Source: DATMRF01 sp035566435 (lineage in GTDB: Bacteria; Verrucomicrobiota; Verrucomicrobiia; Limisphaerales; UBA8199). From it: DNA of 64,000 nt. Positions 30,146 to 39,128 of this stretch are shown in pieces (the stretch's first letter is position 1; the number at the start of each line of letters is the position of its first letter). The stretch covers positions 23,384 to 87,383 of the forward strand of contig DATMRF010000114.1 in NCBI GenBank assembly GCA_035566435.1. Direction: 5' to 3'. The notes beneath the pieces were generated by a model, which worked only from the letters and a program-made list of their open reading frames with translations, did no database searches and was not told where the DNA came from. The position numbers and the translations under genes were made by a program.

Positions 30146-31468
30146 TCAAATCAGTCCCAGTTCTTTGCCCACTTTGCCCAGCTTGTCGAGGGCGAAATCA
30201 ATCTGTTTCTCGGTGTGTGTGGCCATGAGGCTGATCCGGATAAGCTCCTGGCCGGGGGCGACCGCAGGCGAAACCACCGGGTTGACGAAAACTCCTTCCT
30301 CATGCAACCGCTTGCAGACTTTGAATGCCAGCATCAGGCTGCGACAATAGACGGGGAGGATCGGCGTTTCGGAATCTCCGAGGTCGAATCCCAGCCGGGC
30401 CAGCCCTTTTTTCATCCGGTCGGTGTTGCGCCAAAGTTGGGCGATCCGTTCCGGTTGTTGCGTCATGATCTGAAGCGCGGCCAAGACGGCGGCAGCGTTG
30501 GCGGGGCTCATGCTGGCGCTGAAAATCAGGGGACGCGAATGGTGTTTTAAATAATCAATCGTTTCAGCGTCCGAGCCGATAAACCCGCCCAGGCTGGCCA
30601 GCGATTTGCTGAAGGTGCCCATGACCAGATGAACCTGCTCCGTGAGGCCGAAGTGGCTCGCGGTGCCGGCCCCGTTCTTGCCTAAAACTCCAATCGCGTG
30701 GGCATCATCCACCATGACCGCGGCTCCGTACTTGCGGGCGATCCGGCAAAGCTCGGACAGCTGGATAATATCCCCCTCCATGCTGAACACCCCGTCCACG
30801 ACTATCAGTTTACCCGCGCCCGGCTCGAGCTGCTGCAGACGCATTTCCAACGCGGACAAGTCGCGGTGTGGAAAGCGCAGGAACCTGCCCGGCGCCAGCA
30901 AGCAGCCTTCCACAATACTGGCGTGGTTGCTTTTGTCCCCGACCACAAAGTCGCCTTTGCCAACCAGGGCGCTGATCACGCCAAGGTTGACTTGGAACCC
31001 GGTGCTGTAGAGCAGGACGGCTTCCTTGTTCACCAGTTTCGCCAGGGCGGCCTCGAGTTCGAGGTGGATGTCCAACGTGCCGTTCAGAAATCGGGAGCCG
31101 GCGCAGCCGGTTCCATACTTCTCCACCGCGGCCCGGGCGGCCTCTTTAATCTTGGGATGGTTGGTCAAGCCCAGGTAACTGTTCGAGCCGAGCATGAGGA
31201 CCTTCTTGCCCTCAATGGCCACCTCGGTGTCCTGGGCGGACGAAATCGTGCGGAAATATGGGTAGAGTCCCGACTCCCTCAGCTGCGCGGCCGTTTTGAA
31301 GTTCCTGACCTTGTCAAACAGCACCAGGTGTTGCGACTCGGCTGCAGCTTTCCCTCGCACGGGCCGGTGGTTCACCTCTCGAGCGCGGCCGGCTTGTGGC
31401 CGTGGATACACTTCGAGTTGTTCTGCCAGGCCGTCTTCCACGCCGGGCGTCTTTTCGTGGTAAATCAT
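30146..31468 (-). CDS. spt: PLP-dependent alpha-oxoamine synthase, candidate serine palmitoyltransferase (Spt)
   Basis: 440 residues from ATG 31468; an upstream TTG at 31531 adds only basic residues. Family: KBL/BioF/HemA/Spt. Visible landmarks are LMLGSNSYLGLTNHP, GTGCAGSRFLNGTLDIH, DKSNHASIVEG, the cofactor-binding VMVDDAHAIGVLG, and GTFSKSLASLGG with the Schiff-base Lys288. An N-terminal extension of about 60 residues and the linked SDR and GNAT genes favour Spt (serine + acyl thioester to 3-ketosphinganine) over glycine C-acetyltransferase or 8-amino-7-oxononanoate synthase. No biotin or threonine genes lie nearby. No dedicated acyl carrier protein gene is seen next to it, unlike in Caulobacter. 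Cytosolic or peripheral membrane enzyme. Confidence 0.75.
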   Translation of the reverse strand: MIYHEKTPGVEDGLAEQLEVYPRPQAGRAREVNHRPVRGKAAAESQHLVLFDKVRNFKTAAQLRESGLYPYFRTISSAQDTEVAIEGKKVLMLGSNSYLGLTNHPKIKEAARAAVEKYGTGCAGSRFLNGTLDIHLELEAALAKLVNKEAVLLYSTGFQVNLGVISALVGKGDFVVGDKSNHASIVEGCLLAPGRFLRFPHRDLSALEMRLQQLEPGAGKLIVVDGVFSMEGDIIQLSELCRIARKYGAAVMVDDAHAIGVLGKNGAGTASHFGLTEQVHLVMGTFSKSLASLGGFIGSDAETIDYLKHHSRPLIFSASMSPANAAAVLAALQIMTQQPERIAQLWRNTDRMKKGLARLGFDLGDSETPILPVYCRSLMLAFKVCKRLHEEGVFVNPVVSPAVAPGQELIRISLMATHTEKQIDFALDKLGKVGKELGLI

Positions 31469-31588
31469 ATCAGCGAGTCGCCAACTGACCTTTCTCGGCC
31501 TCCCTTTTACCCTTTCTGGCCCGGGTAGCAAGAACGAAATTCGAGCCCCGGCTGGTGTTGGGAGTCGGCTCGCCGCTGAAAACCGTTA

Positions 31589-32254
31589 TCAATCCTGAGA
31601 AATTAAGCCCGACTGCAGGGCGAACCGTACCAGGCCGGGAATATCGAAGATATTGAGGCGTTCCATCAGTTTCGCGCGGTGGTATTCGACCGTTTTAGGG
31701 CTGACCTTCAGAATCATGCCGATTGCCTTGGTGGTTTGCCCCTCGGCGATGAGTTGCAGGATTTCGCGCTGGCGTGCCGTTAGCTTCTCCAACGGGCTCT
31801 TTTGGTGTGCGATTTGCTGCAGCGGCAGCTTTTTTACCAGGCGATTCGACATTTCCGCGGTGAGATAGATTTCTCCCCGCGCAACTCGTTCCAAGGCTGT
31901 GGACAACTCCGCGATGGCTGCCTTCTTCAGCAGGTAGCCGGAAGCCCCCGCCTTGAGGGCTTGCCAGAAGTACTCTTCGTTCTGGTGCACCGAAAGAATG
32001 ATGACCCTCACGTGGGGGAATTCCTTCGTAATCCTGGCAGTCGCTTCAATTCCGTTCATGCTCTTCATGGAGATATCCATGAAGGCCACCTTGGGTTGGA
32101 CCGCGCGGATCAGGTCCAGAGCCTCGCGCCCGTCGCTGGCTTCGCCCGCCACGACGACGTCCGGGAGCTTTTCAAGCTCCGCACGAATGCCGGCGCGAAC
32201 GATCGGATGATCGTCGGCCAGCACGACTCGAATGGATTTGTCCGGATTATTCAT
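31589..32254 (-). CDS. NarL/LuxR-family response regulator
   Basis: 221 residues from ATG 32254; a GTG just before is also possible. The receiver domain has the acidic pair Asp14/Asp15, phospho-acceptor Asp60 (FMDISMK) and the conserved Lys in GYLLKKAA. The C-terminal LuxR-type HTH is KLTARQREILQLIAEGQTTK and SPKTVEYHRAKLMERL. The start overlaps the end of the kinase gene by 8-11 bp, so translation is coupled. The target genes are unknown; the downstream Spt-like gene is 120 bp away on the same strand and could be cotranscribed or regulated. Confidence 0.93.
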   Translation of the reverse strand: MNNPDKSIRVVLADDHPIVRAGIRAELEKLPDVVVAGEASDGREALDLIRAVQPKVAFMDISMKSMNGIEATARITKEFPHVRVIILSVHQNEEYFWQALKAGASGYLLKKAAIAELSTALERVARGEIYLTAEMSNRLVKKLPLQQIAHQKSPLEKLTARQREILQLIAEGQTTKAIGMILKVSPKTVEYHRAKLMERLNIFDIPGLVRFALQSGLISQD

Positions 32255-34055
32255 CACTTAAAGCCCAAACAGGCACTTCCGGGGATTTCAGGGGGAACCA
32301 GGCATGGACTTCGGTGCCGCAGCCCGGCACGGAGTTCAACTCAACTCCGCCGCCAGCGAGGGACGCGCGTTCCTCCATGCTCAAGAGCCCGAGACTGGCC
32401 CCGCGTACCGCCTCTCCACGAGATCCGCCAACGTCAAACCCTACCCCATCGTCGCGGACGGACAAGTGCAAGTGGCCATCCTGGCGGCTTAGCTCGACCG
32501 TGACGGCCCGCGCGCGGGCATGCCGCACGACGTTGGTCAATGCCTCCTGCGCCACCCGGAAACACTCCGTCTCGATCACCGGGTCAAGTCGTTCCTCCAA
32601 TTCGGTCCCTCGGAACTCAGCGCGCATGCCGGTCAGCGCGGCCTGCCGGTGGGTGTACCAGCGCAGAGCCGGCTCCAGGCCCAGGTCGTCCAACATCGAG
32701 GGTCTCAAGTTCAGAGACAGATCATGCACCTGCTCGAGCACTCGCTCGACGGCCTGAATGCTCTCGGTCAACCTTCGTTCCAGGGCGGCGGGGCCGGGCG
32801 AGCGCATGGCTGCCTGCAGATTCATTTCCGCCGCCGTCAGGCTCTGGCCGATCTCATCGTGCAACTCACGCGCAATCTGCCGCCGCTCGGCCTCTTGCAC
32901 ACCCACGAGCCGATACGACAGCACCTGTAGTTTTTTAGACGCGCGCAAGCGCTCTCGCTCGCGATCCTGGAGCGCCTGCGCCATTTGATCGAACGCCAGG
33001 GTCAATCGCCCCAATTCGTCTCGGCCGTACGGCGCGCCGGTTCGGGCGCTTAAATCGCCCGCCGCCAGCCTGGCCGTGAATTCGGCGAGTCTTCCGACCG
33101 GCTGCAGGATAAGTAGCTTGCTGCCGACCCAGCCCAAGCCCAACGCCAGGGCCGCCGCGACCCCCAGCCAACTCAGGTTGCGCCGGAGTGAACGGTCCGC
33201 CTCCGCAAAAAGGTTCTGCCTGGGAATACCCAGCAGGGTGCAAAGTTCCCCCGACGCCAGCCGGCTTCGCCTCGAACCAAAAGCATAAAAAGTTGGCGTG
33301 CCCTCCGAATCTGCTGACTCGGTGACGCTTCCCGGGCTGCTCAGAGCCATCGAAAGCAGGGAGAGGTCGGCCAGGCGCCGGCCGACCCAGTCTTCGGGAG
33401 CTGGAAAGCGCGCCAGGATGATGCCTTTGCGGTCAAACTCGGTCCAGGTTGCGCCGCGAGCCAACTGCGCTCGCAGTTCGGAGCTCGCGACCAGGCGGTC
33501 CAGGCTTAATTCGGCGAAGACGACCGCCACCGGCTGGCCAGAGGCATCCAGAACCGGATAACCAAGAGTCACCGTAGGCTGCCGTTCGGCGCTACCCGTT
33601 GAAAGGTCGCCGATGCTGAAGGAGCGCGTTGCGAGGGCCTGGCGAACAAGGCTAAGCCGGCCTGGGTCGCCAGCGCTTGCGGTCGGCGCCGAGCTGACCA
33701 GCACCTGGCCGTCGGGGGTAAGCACTCCGAGATTCGAGCAACGCGGGTCACCTGCCATCAGCTCATCGAGCCAGGCCTTGCAGTTCCGCGCATCCAACGA
33801 TTTCACCGACGACGACTCTGATATGGCCAGGAGAAACTGCCGCATGCTGGCGATCATGCCCTGCTCCTGTTGGCCGGCGAGCCGCATCACGCGTTGCGAC
33901 CGCTGCCGCCAGGCTACGACCGCCCGTTGGCGGTCTTCGCCGGCAGTGTGCAGCATCAGCGCCACCAATGGAGCGCAGGCGAGCACAATCAACAGCAACA
34001 GCCGCAAGCGCAGGCTCGAAAGCCCGCGGGTTACGAAACCGATCAGGTTTCTCAT
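32247..34055 (-). CDS. Sensor histidine kinase (periplasmic Cache-like sensor, HAMP, HisKA_3)
   Basis: 602 residues. The first membrane helix is at about 15-33 (LRLLLLIVLACAPLVALML). A periplasmic region (about 40-285) resembles a double Cache sensor (LGVLTPDGQVLVSS, GYPVLDASGQPVAVVFAEL, FDRKGIILARFP). The second helix at about 292-312 is followed by HAMP (PVGRLAEFTARLAAGDLSAR). The HisKA_3 domain carries His399 (QIARELHDEIGQSLTAAEM) and the HATPase ends the protein (VRDDGVGFD, GLLSMEERA). It should phosphorylate the regulator encoded by the overlapping next gene. The ligand is unknown, but Cache domains usually bind small organic molecules. Confidence 0.92.
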   Translation of the reverse strand: MRNLIGFVTRGLSSLRLRLLLLIVLACAPLVALMLHTAGEDRQRAVVAWRQRSQRVMRLAGQQEQGMIASMRQFLLAISESSSVKSLDARNCKAWLDELMAGDPRCSNLGVLTPDGQVLVSSAPTASAGDPGRLSLVRQALATRSFSIGDLSTGSAERQPTVTLGYPVLDASGQPVAVVFAELSLDRLVASSELRAQLARGATWTEFDRKGIILARFPAPEDWVGRRLADLSLLSMALSSPGSVTESADSEGTPTFYAFGSRRSRLASGELCTLLGIPRQNLFAEADRSLRRNLSWLGVAAALALGLGWVGSKLLILQPVGRLAEFTARLAAGDLSARTGAPYGRDELGRLTLAFDQMAQALQDRERERLRASKKLQVLSYRLVGVQEAERRQIARELHDEIGQSLTAAEMNLQAAMRSPGPAALERRLTESIQAVERVLEQVHDLSLNLRPSMLDDLGLEPALRWYTHRQAALTGMRAEFRGTELEERLDPVIETECFRVAQEALTNVVRHARARAVTVELSRQDGHLHLSVRDDGVGFDVGGSRGEAVRGASLGLLSMEERASLAGGGVELNSVPGCGTEVHAWFPLKSPEVPVWALSDE

Positions 34056-34195
34056 ACAAGCACCTTAGCACAATGGGGCCGCGAATAAAAAGGGCGTTTT
34101 CACGGACGGCACGGCGGGGCTGAGCCCGCCCCGTTCCCGGGCTTGAGTTCTTTGGAACTCGCTTAAGCGAAGTCGGCGCCCGGCATTGGCCGGCT

Positions 34196-35746
34196 TCAAC
34201 GCTGCTGCAGCCGGTACATCAACACCGGGCTGGTTGCATTGACGCTCACTGTCTGGGCGACTGTGGTCTGGTTATAAGTGTTCAACGGCGACCAACTCAC
34301 TTGACCGAGCAGGTTGGTCGCGCACTGCAACTGGTACCTCGCGCCGACCTTTCCGAACAGTATGAGGGTCAGGTTCGAGCCCTGGGATTGCGAAATCTGC
34401 AACAAGGGAACGTCGCTCACAACCGCCACCCGCCCCGCCTGGGGGAAGTAGTTCGCATAGCCGGTCCCATCGGGTTTGTTTGCAGCCGTGATGGCGACGG
34501 GAAGGTTGACGAATGCGGAAGGCTGGTTGGAAATAGTCTGAAAACTCAACTGCGCGATAAGGTTGGTGCCTTGAAGCGTTTGGCCGGGCGTTGTCTGCAG
34601 CGCGACCATCAGATTGGTGCCTTGGTTCTGGAGTGAACTGGCGGCGACGCCGGGCGCCAGGTTCGTAAGGACGGGGTTCAAAAAATTGTTGCCGGGCCAG
34701 CCAATCGTAAAGACGGCGTTCGTGGTGCCATCGCTGCAATTGAGATAAATGGGCACGACGGCCCCTTGCCCCGCCTGGACGCTCGTGGAGCCCACGCCCA
34801 CACCGAAATAATCCTGCACGACGACCAAAACGGTTTCGTTCGTGCTCAGCGCCGGGTTGGAGAGGTCGGTGATCACGATCGTGATCAAATTGGTGGTGGA
34901 TGCCTGAGAATTATTCGGCACCCAAGCCACGAAAGTGCCCGTTTTCTTGCTGGAGACGATGCCGGCGCCCGCCGGTGCTCCCGCCCCCAGACTGTAGGCG
35001 AACCTGTCGTTGTTGGTGACGGGAGGCGTCAGCGTGAATCGGAAGAGGGTGTTCGGGACGACTACGGCGTTGGTAAGGGGAGAGGGCGCCGTTACGGTTA
35101 CGCCGAACGTGCGAATAATGGTGTTGCTGATGGTGCCGCCGTCATCGAGCATCACGGTCATCACCACGTACCCGAAGGAATTGGTTGTGGGGGCAAAGCT
35201 CAGTGTGCCCGTGGTGTTCGGGCTGGTGTAGTTGAGCGTCGGGTTAGGGACTAGGGCGGGATTGCTGGAGAACGCGCTAATGACCAGCACCTGAACTTCA
35301 TTGCTCGAGCCGGAGGTGATGCCGGTCAAGTTGACGGTTTGAGTGCCGGCGTTCTCGTTAATCGTGACATCGGCGATGGGCGAAAGGGTCGGCGGTTGGT
35401 TGACCGGCAGCGCCGGGACGGTATAAGAGATCTCCGTGGAGTAGGCGCTCTCCAGGCCGGCGAGGTTGTAGGTCGTGGCGGCAAATTGATACGTCGCACC
35501 TGGAACGAGGTTCGAGACGGTCACGGAAGTTGCGGCGCCGACATCGACCATGTTGGTGTAGGTTCCGGCGGCGAGCCCATAATAGATGCGGTACCCGATA
35601 ACGGTAGGATCGGAGCTCGGGTCCCAGGCGAGGGTTACATTGGCGGCGATCACCCCTGAAGACACCGCGGCGTTGCCGAGGGCGACGGAGAGAAAAACAA
35701 TGCGAGCCGCGCGTCTCACCCGGTAAACAGCTTCTGCGAACTGCAT
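34196..35746 (-). CDS. Secreted FnIII / Ig-like / cohesin-like protein
   Basis: 516 residues from ATG 35746, where a signal peptide starts (VRRAARIVFLSVALGNAAVS); the open frame continues upstream without support. In order: an FnIII domain (VTLAWDPSSDPTVIGYRIYY, about 35-120), two Ig- or cadherin-like stretches (SPIADVTINENAGTQTVNL and following), a cohesin-like sandwich (about 330-440: VGVGSTSVQAGQGAVVPIYL, FTIGWPGNNF) and the common C-terminal beta domain (KVGARYQLQCATNLLGQVSW). No catalytic motif is present. It could scaffold or bind surface glycans. Its FnIII domain is paralogous to the one at 27206-27760. Confidence 0.75.
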   Translation of the reverse strand: MQFAEAVYRVRRAARIVFLSVALGNAAVSSGVIAANVTLAWDPSSDPTVIGYRIYYGLAAGTYTNMVDVGAATSVTVSNLVPGATYQFAATTYNLAGLESAYSTEISYTVPALPVNQPPTLSPIADVTINENAGTQTVNLTGITSGSSNEVQVLVISAFSSNPALVPNPTLNYTSPNTTGTLSFAPTTNSFGYVVMTVMLDDGGTISNTIIRTFGVTVTAPSPLTNAVVVPNTLFRFTLTPPVTNNDRFAYSLGAGAPAGAGIVSSKKTGTFVAWVPNNSQASTTNLITIVITDLSNPALSTNETVLVVVQDYFGVGVGSTSVQAGQGAVVPIYLNCSDGTTNAVFTIGWPGNNFLNPVLTNLAPGVAASSLQNQGTNLMVALQTTPGQTLQGTNLIAQLSFQTISNQPSAFVNLPVAITAANKPDGTGYANYFPQAGRVAVVSDVPLLQISQSQGSNLTLILFGKVGARYQLQCATNLLGQVSWSPLNTYNQTTVAQTVSVNATSPVLMYRLQQR

Positions 35747-35973
35747 AGTGACAGTCTCCCTTACGCATAAGTGCTGCCAATGTGGTGGGCGGCGAGCTTC
35801 ATACAGGTTGCGCCAGGGGACGGCTTTCGGGAAGCCGTTGATTCCGCATGAGTTGCGTCGACATCGAATTCTCATTTTCCAGTGCATGGGTCATCCTCAA
35901 GGAGTCCTGTCAGGTTCGGAGGGAAAGGGATTAAGACAGCCTGTCTGGAAAACGGTCAGAGTCGGAACTCAGG

Positions 35974-36058
35974 AGTCCACAGTCCCAAGTCCAAAGTCAG
36001 GACGGCCAGCGGAATTTAAGTCGAAGCTAGTCGAGGTTAGTCGATTGAGGTCGAAGGT
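35974..36058. repeat. Heptamer array followed by decamer array
   Basis: Four 7-bp units (agtccac, agtccca, agtccaa, agtcagg; 35974-36001) are followed 17 bp later by four 10-bp units (agtcgaagct, agtcgaggtt, agtcgattga, ggtcgaaggt; 36019-36058). They occupy the 460-bp gap between two minus-strand genes (35747-36208), which contains no supported gene. Confidence 0.8.
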
Positions 36059-36208
36059 TGAGGGGAGAGGCTGGACCGGCTGGGGGGAGGCATGAGGCCG
36101 TAGTGCGGAGTGTCGCCATGAATCGGGATTTCGCTTCGCTCAACGGACTTGAATGCGGAGGCCCAAGGAGTTGTCCCGGGCGAGCAGCCTGGCTTATTAA
36201 AGGGCGGG

Positions 36209-36745
36209 TTACTTGATTAGGGGCAGCAAGGCCGCCACTTGGAGGTCCAGGGCCATGTTGAGCTGGTTATCGATCTGGAAAAACCGCGCCGCTTTGACTG
36301 GCGGAATGACTTTACAGTATTTCTTGAAGTACTTTCGTTTCAGGGCGGTGCGCTTTTGCTCAAGGTCGAACACCTTGTTGGCCAGCGAGGTGGCTTGTGC
36401 GTCCGTCATGGAACCGAATTCATGCACGAACTGCGCGATCAGAGCATAGCGTTCATCGAGCAGCTTGCCGAGCTCGTTTTCATAGTCTCGCTGCACAGGC
36501 CAGAAATCCACCGCCTCGCTTTCGGTGAGCGGCAGGTTTTGAGCGAAAATCACCGAACGCTCATGCCGCAGGTCTGAGCGCGCCAGTTCAACAAACGTGC
36601 GCAGATTGCCCGCATCCGGCGCGGTCTCAGGCTGTGGTGCCGGGGGGTTGGTCTGCGCCAGCAAACTGGTGGTGGACAAGAGAGGGGCGCCCAGCGCAAG
36701 CGTGCGCAGGAAAACATGTCGGGAAATATTCGCTGAGGATTTCAT
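36209..36745 (-). CDS. Exported hypothetical protein, possibly Spy/LTXXQ-like
   Basis: 178 residues with an N-terminal signal sequence (FLRTLALGAPLLSTTSLLAQ). The mature part is helical and charged, with LTESEAVDFWPVQRDYENEL and MTDAQATSLANKVFDLEQKR, recalling the heptad-rich LTxxQ proteins of the periplasm (Spy/CpxP). The resemblance is weak, so I do not assign the family. It lies 49 bp downstream of the glycine-zipper protein gene on the same strand and is likely cotranscribed with it. Confidence 0.65.
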   Translation of the reverse strand: MKSSANISRHVFLRTLALGAPLLSTTSLLAQTNPPAPQPETAPDAGNLRTFVELARSDLRHERSVIFAQNLPLTESEAVDFWPVQRDYENELGKLLDERYALIAQFVHEFGSMTDAQATSLANKVFDLEQKRTALKRKYFKKYCKVIPPVKAARFFQIDNQLNMALDLQVAALLPLIK

Positions 36746-36794
36746 GATCAGATTGGATTTCAGGTTTTGAGAAAAGCAGGTTGCTGAGGGTCTG

Positions 36795-37538
36795 CTAAGG
36801 GGTTGCTGACACAGTCACCGGCTGCTGCAACGTGAATTCGAGGAGCGTTCCAGGCGTGATGGTAAGCGTCTGTCCGCGTGTCAAGGCGCCGGCGGTAGCG
36901 CCGATGGCGGCGCCTTTTCCGGCGTTGCCCGCGATGGCCCCAATCGCTGCGCCGGCGGCAGCCCCTTTGGCCGCTTTGGCAATCGAGCGTTGACCCGCCT
37001 CTTGATAGTTGCCGGTCATGATGGGCGCCGGTTGGCCGTTGATGACCATTTGCGTCAGGCGAATGTCCAGCGTCGATTGGCCGACCGCGCGGCCTGCCTG
37101 CGAGGAACTCTGAACCCTGCCGTATATGAGAGTGCCGCCCTTGACACCGACAGCGCTGCCCGCGGCCAGGTCGTATTCCAATTTGGTCGTGAATGTCGCA
37201 CCGGGTCTGTCTCGGGAAGAAATACTGTCCAGGGTCCGAACGAGCAATGTGGTGCCGGCCGGCAGGGTGACGGATTGCGGGGAAGCAGCCGGTGCCGCCG
37301 CGACAGGGGGAGGCGCCGCGACAGCCGGCGCGGGCGTGGTGAACGTCAATGCGATGATTTGCGCCGTTTCAATGACCTGTGTGCCGGCGTCTGTGTCAAA
37401 GCGCACCGTGCCGGCGGTCCCTCCGGCATACTTGCCGTTGAGGATCGTGCCGTTCTTCAGTTCCAACACGTCAGCGCGGAGGTGCGGCGTGATTACCGCC
37501 GAGCCGATAGTTGCGAAAAGGAGCAATTGCTTTTTCAT
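36795..37538 (-). CDS. Exported glycine-zipper protein
   Basis: 247 residues. Signal peptide KKQLLLFATIGSAVITPHLR, then a short beta domain that often introduces secreted proteins here (VLELKNGTILNGKYAGGTAG), a Pro/Ala-rich linker, and a region with TLPAGTTLLVRTLDSISS. Near residues 190-225 comes a glycine zipper (AAKGAAAGAAIGAIAGNAG, GAAIGATAGA), a motif that packs or inserts into membranes. Likely periplasmic or outer-membrane associated; function unknown. A candidate hairpin and promoter region lies upstream. Confidence 0.7.
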   Translation of the reverse strand: MKKQLLLFATIGSAVITPHLRADVLELKNGTILNGKYAGGTAGTVRFDTDAGTQVIETAQIIALTFTTPAPAVAAPPPVAAAPAASPQSVTLPAGTTLLVRTLDSISSRDRPGATFTTKLEYDLAAGSAVGVKGGTLIYGRVQSSSQAGRAVGQSTLDIRLTQMVINGQPAPIMTGNYQEAGQRSIAKAAKGAAAGAAIGAIAGNAGKGAAIGATAGALTRGQTLTITPGTLLEFTLQQPVTVSATP

Positions 37539-37765
37539 AATTTCCCACTTGGTTTTTTAGCTGGGTGGTGCGTTCCCCGCTGGAATTCGCTGATTCCCTC
37601 AGTCCGGGCTCAACCGGCGGATGAAGGCCGAGTCGGCTTGCGCGTTTTCATTTCATTGCCTTTCGAAAGTCATTCAATCATCCGCGCAGCCTCGATGGCG
37701 CCGAATGGCAACATCTCGGGTGCGGCTAATGGCTTGGATATATTTCTTCTCTAACACCAAAGTCC

Positions 37766-37847
37766 GTGGCCGTCAAAGCGTTTGTTTGAAACGTTTTTGA
37801 AACAAACTTGGCGGCCGTTTGACATTAGAGTTCATTCAGGTGAGAAT
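37766..37847. promoter_or_regulatory. Inverted repeat plus candidate promoter in divergent region
   Basis: GTTTGTTT and AAACAAAC (about 37780-37807) are inverted around a 12-nt centre. Outside them lie GTCAAA (about 37772) and TTTGAC (37818-37823). TTGACA at 37819-37824 with GAGAAT 17 bp later would fire to the right. The whole 674-bp divergent gap (37539-38212) has no supported gene. An operator or hairpin is plausible; neither is proven. Confidence 0.35.
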
Positions 37848-38212
37848 TAGGCAAGTCCAAACATCAAACCGTCCGGCGGCTGTGCCGTTCGCCGGCTGAT
37901 TTAATCGTTTGTTCTCTCCAAAGCTGGGCGACGCAAAGCAGCAAACTGCGTTCTCGCGGCTTTGAGCGGCGAGCTCGGCAGTCGTGGGCGATTCGGAAAA
38001 ACTGTGCAGGCAGAATTTCAGGTCGTTGAATTCGCAAGCGGACGGCCCCATAGCGGGGCCGGAATGTCCGGAAGGAAAATCCCTGGCACTGCGATTGGAG
38101 CGGCGTGTCACGCCGCCGGTCGGCGTTGCACTCGTTCCACCGCGACCCGCAGCAGAGTCTGTCCGGCCGGTCAGGATGGCATCCACTAAACTCAAGCACG
38201 CGTTGCAAGAAT

Positions 38213-39076
38213 ATGAAACCACATGGCAGGCTGCCTCGAATAAGAATATCGGGTATGTTGCTGGTTGCGGTCACCGTCCAGGTTGCCGCCATTCGGGTCA
38301 ACGCCCAAACCGGTGCCGCCACTGACAACACCGCGGCCGACGAGAAGGCCCAGGAAGCGGATTTGGTCAAGAAAACGCTGAACCCGGTCGCCAGCCTGGT
38401 CAGCGTTCCGATCCAAAACAACTGGGACTTTAACATCGGACCGTCCGATGCCATGAGGTACACCGCCAACGTCCAGCCGGTCATACCTTTCACTTTGAAC
38501 AAAGACTGGAACTTGATCAGCCGAACAATTCTGCCCTTTATTTACCAGGAATCCCGCTTTGCGGGCGACGGCTCGCATTCCGGCATGGGCGACACTGTCC
38601 AGAGCTTGTTCCTTTCACCCAAAGACGCCGTCGGCGGGTGGATCCTGGGCGGTGGCCCGGCCCTGTTGTTTCCGACCGCGACCGATAGCGCGCTCGGCGC
38701 CGGGAAATGGGGAGCGGGACCAACTGCTGTTGTGCTCCGCCAGGATAACGGTTTTACCTGCGGCGTGCTGGCCAACCATCTTTGGTCCTATGCCGGTTGG
38801 GGAAATCGAGAGGTGAGCGCGACATTTATTCAGCCTTTCTTCGCTTACAGCACCAGGACATTTACCACCTTTGTGGTGAACACCGAGTCCACCTATGACT
38901 GGCAGGCCCGGCAGTGGTCGGTTCCGCTCAACTTTCAGGTCACCCAACTGCTGAAAGTGGGCAAGCAACCGATTTCGCTGCAACTCGGCTATCGCTACTA
39001 CGCGGAAGGCCCAAGCGGCGGTCCGGATTGGGGACTCCGTTTTGCGGTAACCCTCCTGTTCCCGAAAAAAGGTTAG
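38213..39076 (+). CDS. Outer-membrane beta-barrel protein
   Basis: 287 residues from ATG 38213, chosen for its signal peptide (ISGMLLVAVTVQVAAIRVNA). The mature part alternates hydrophobic strands and ends in an aromatic-rich strand (WGLRFAVTLLF). The sequence VPIQNNWDFNIGPSDAMRYT with NVQPVIPF and LISRTILPFIYQ is found in proteins often annotated as transporters or 'neuromedin U' in Gram-negative bacteria. It is probably a porin-like channel. It opens a run of co-directional genes leading to the sulfatases, and may take up their sulfated substrates. Confidence 0.75.
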   Translation: MKPHGRLPRIRISGMLLVAVTVQVAAIRVNAQTGAATDNTAADEKAQEADLVKKTLNPVASLVSVPIQNNWDFNIGPSDAMRYTANVQPVIPFTLNKDWNLISRTILPFIYQESRFAGDGSHSGMGDTVQSLFLSPKDAVGGWILGGGPALLFPTATDSALGAGKWGAGPTAVVLRQDNGFTCGVLANHLWSYAGWGNREVSATFIQPFFAYSTRTFTTFVVNTESTYDWQARQWSVPLNFQVTQLLKVGKQPISLQLGYRYYAEGPSGGPDWGLRFAVTLLFPKKG

Positions 39077-39128
39077 GAATGTAAATCAAAGAGACGCCAC
39101 CCTGGCAGCGAATAAAACGTTAAACAAA

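Noticed and set aside
30146..31468. Biotin (BioF) or threonine (Kbl) enzyme
   Set aside because: The family permits it, but no bio or tdh genes are near, and the SDR and GNAT-like neighbours fit ceramide synthesis better. It is kept as an alternative, not the call.
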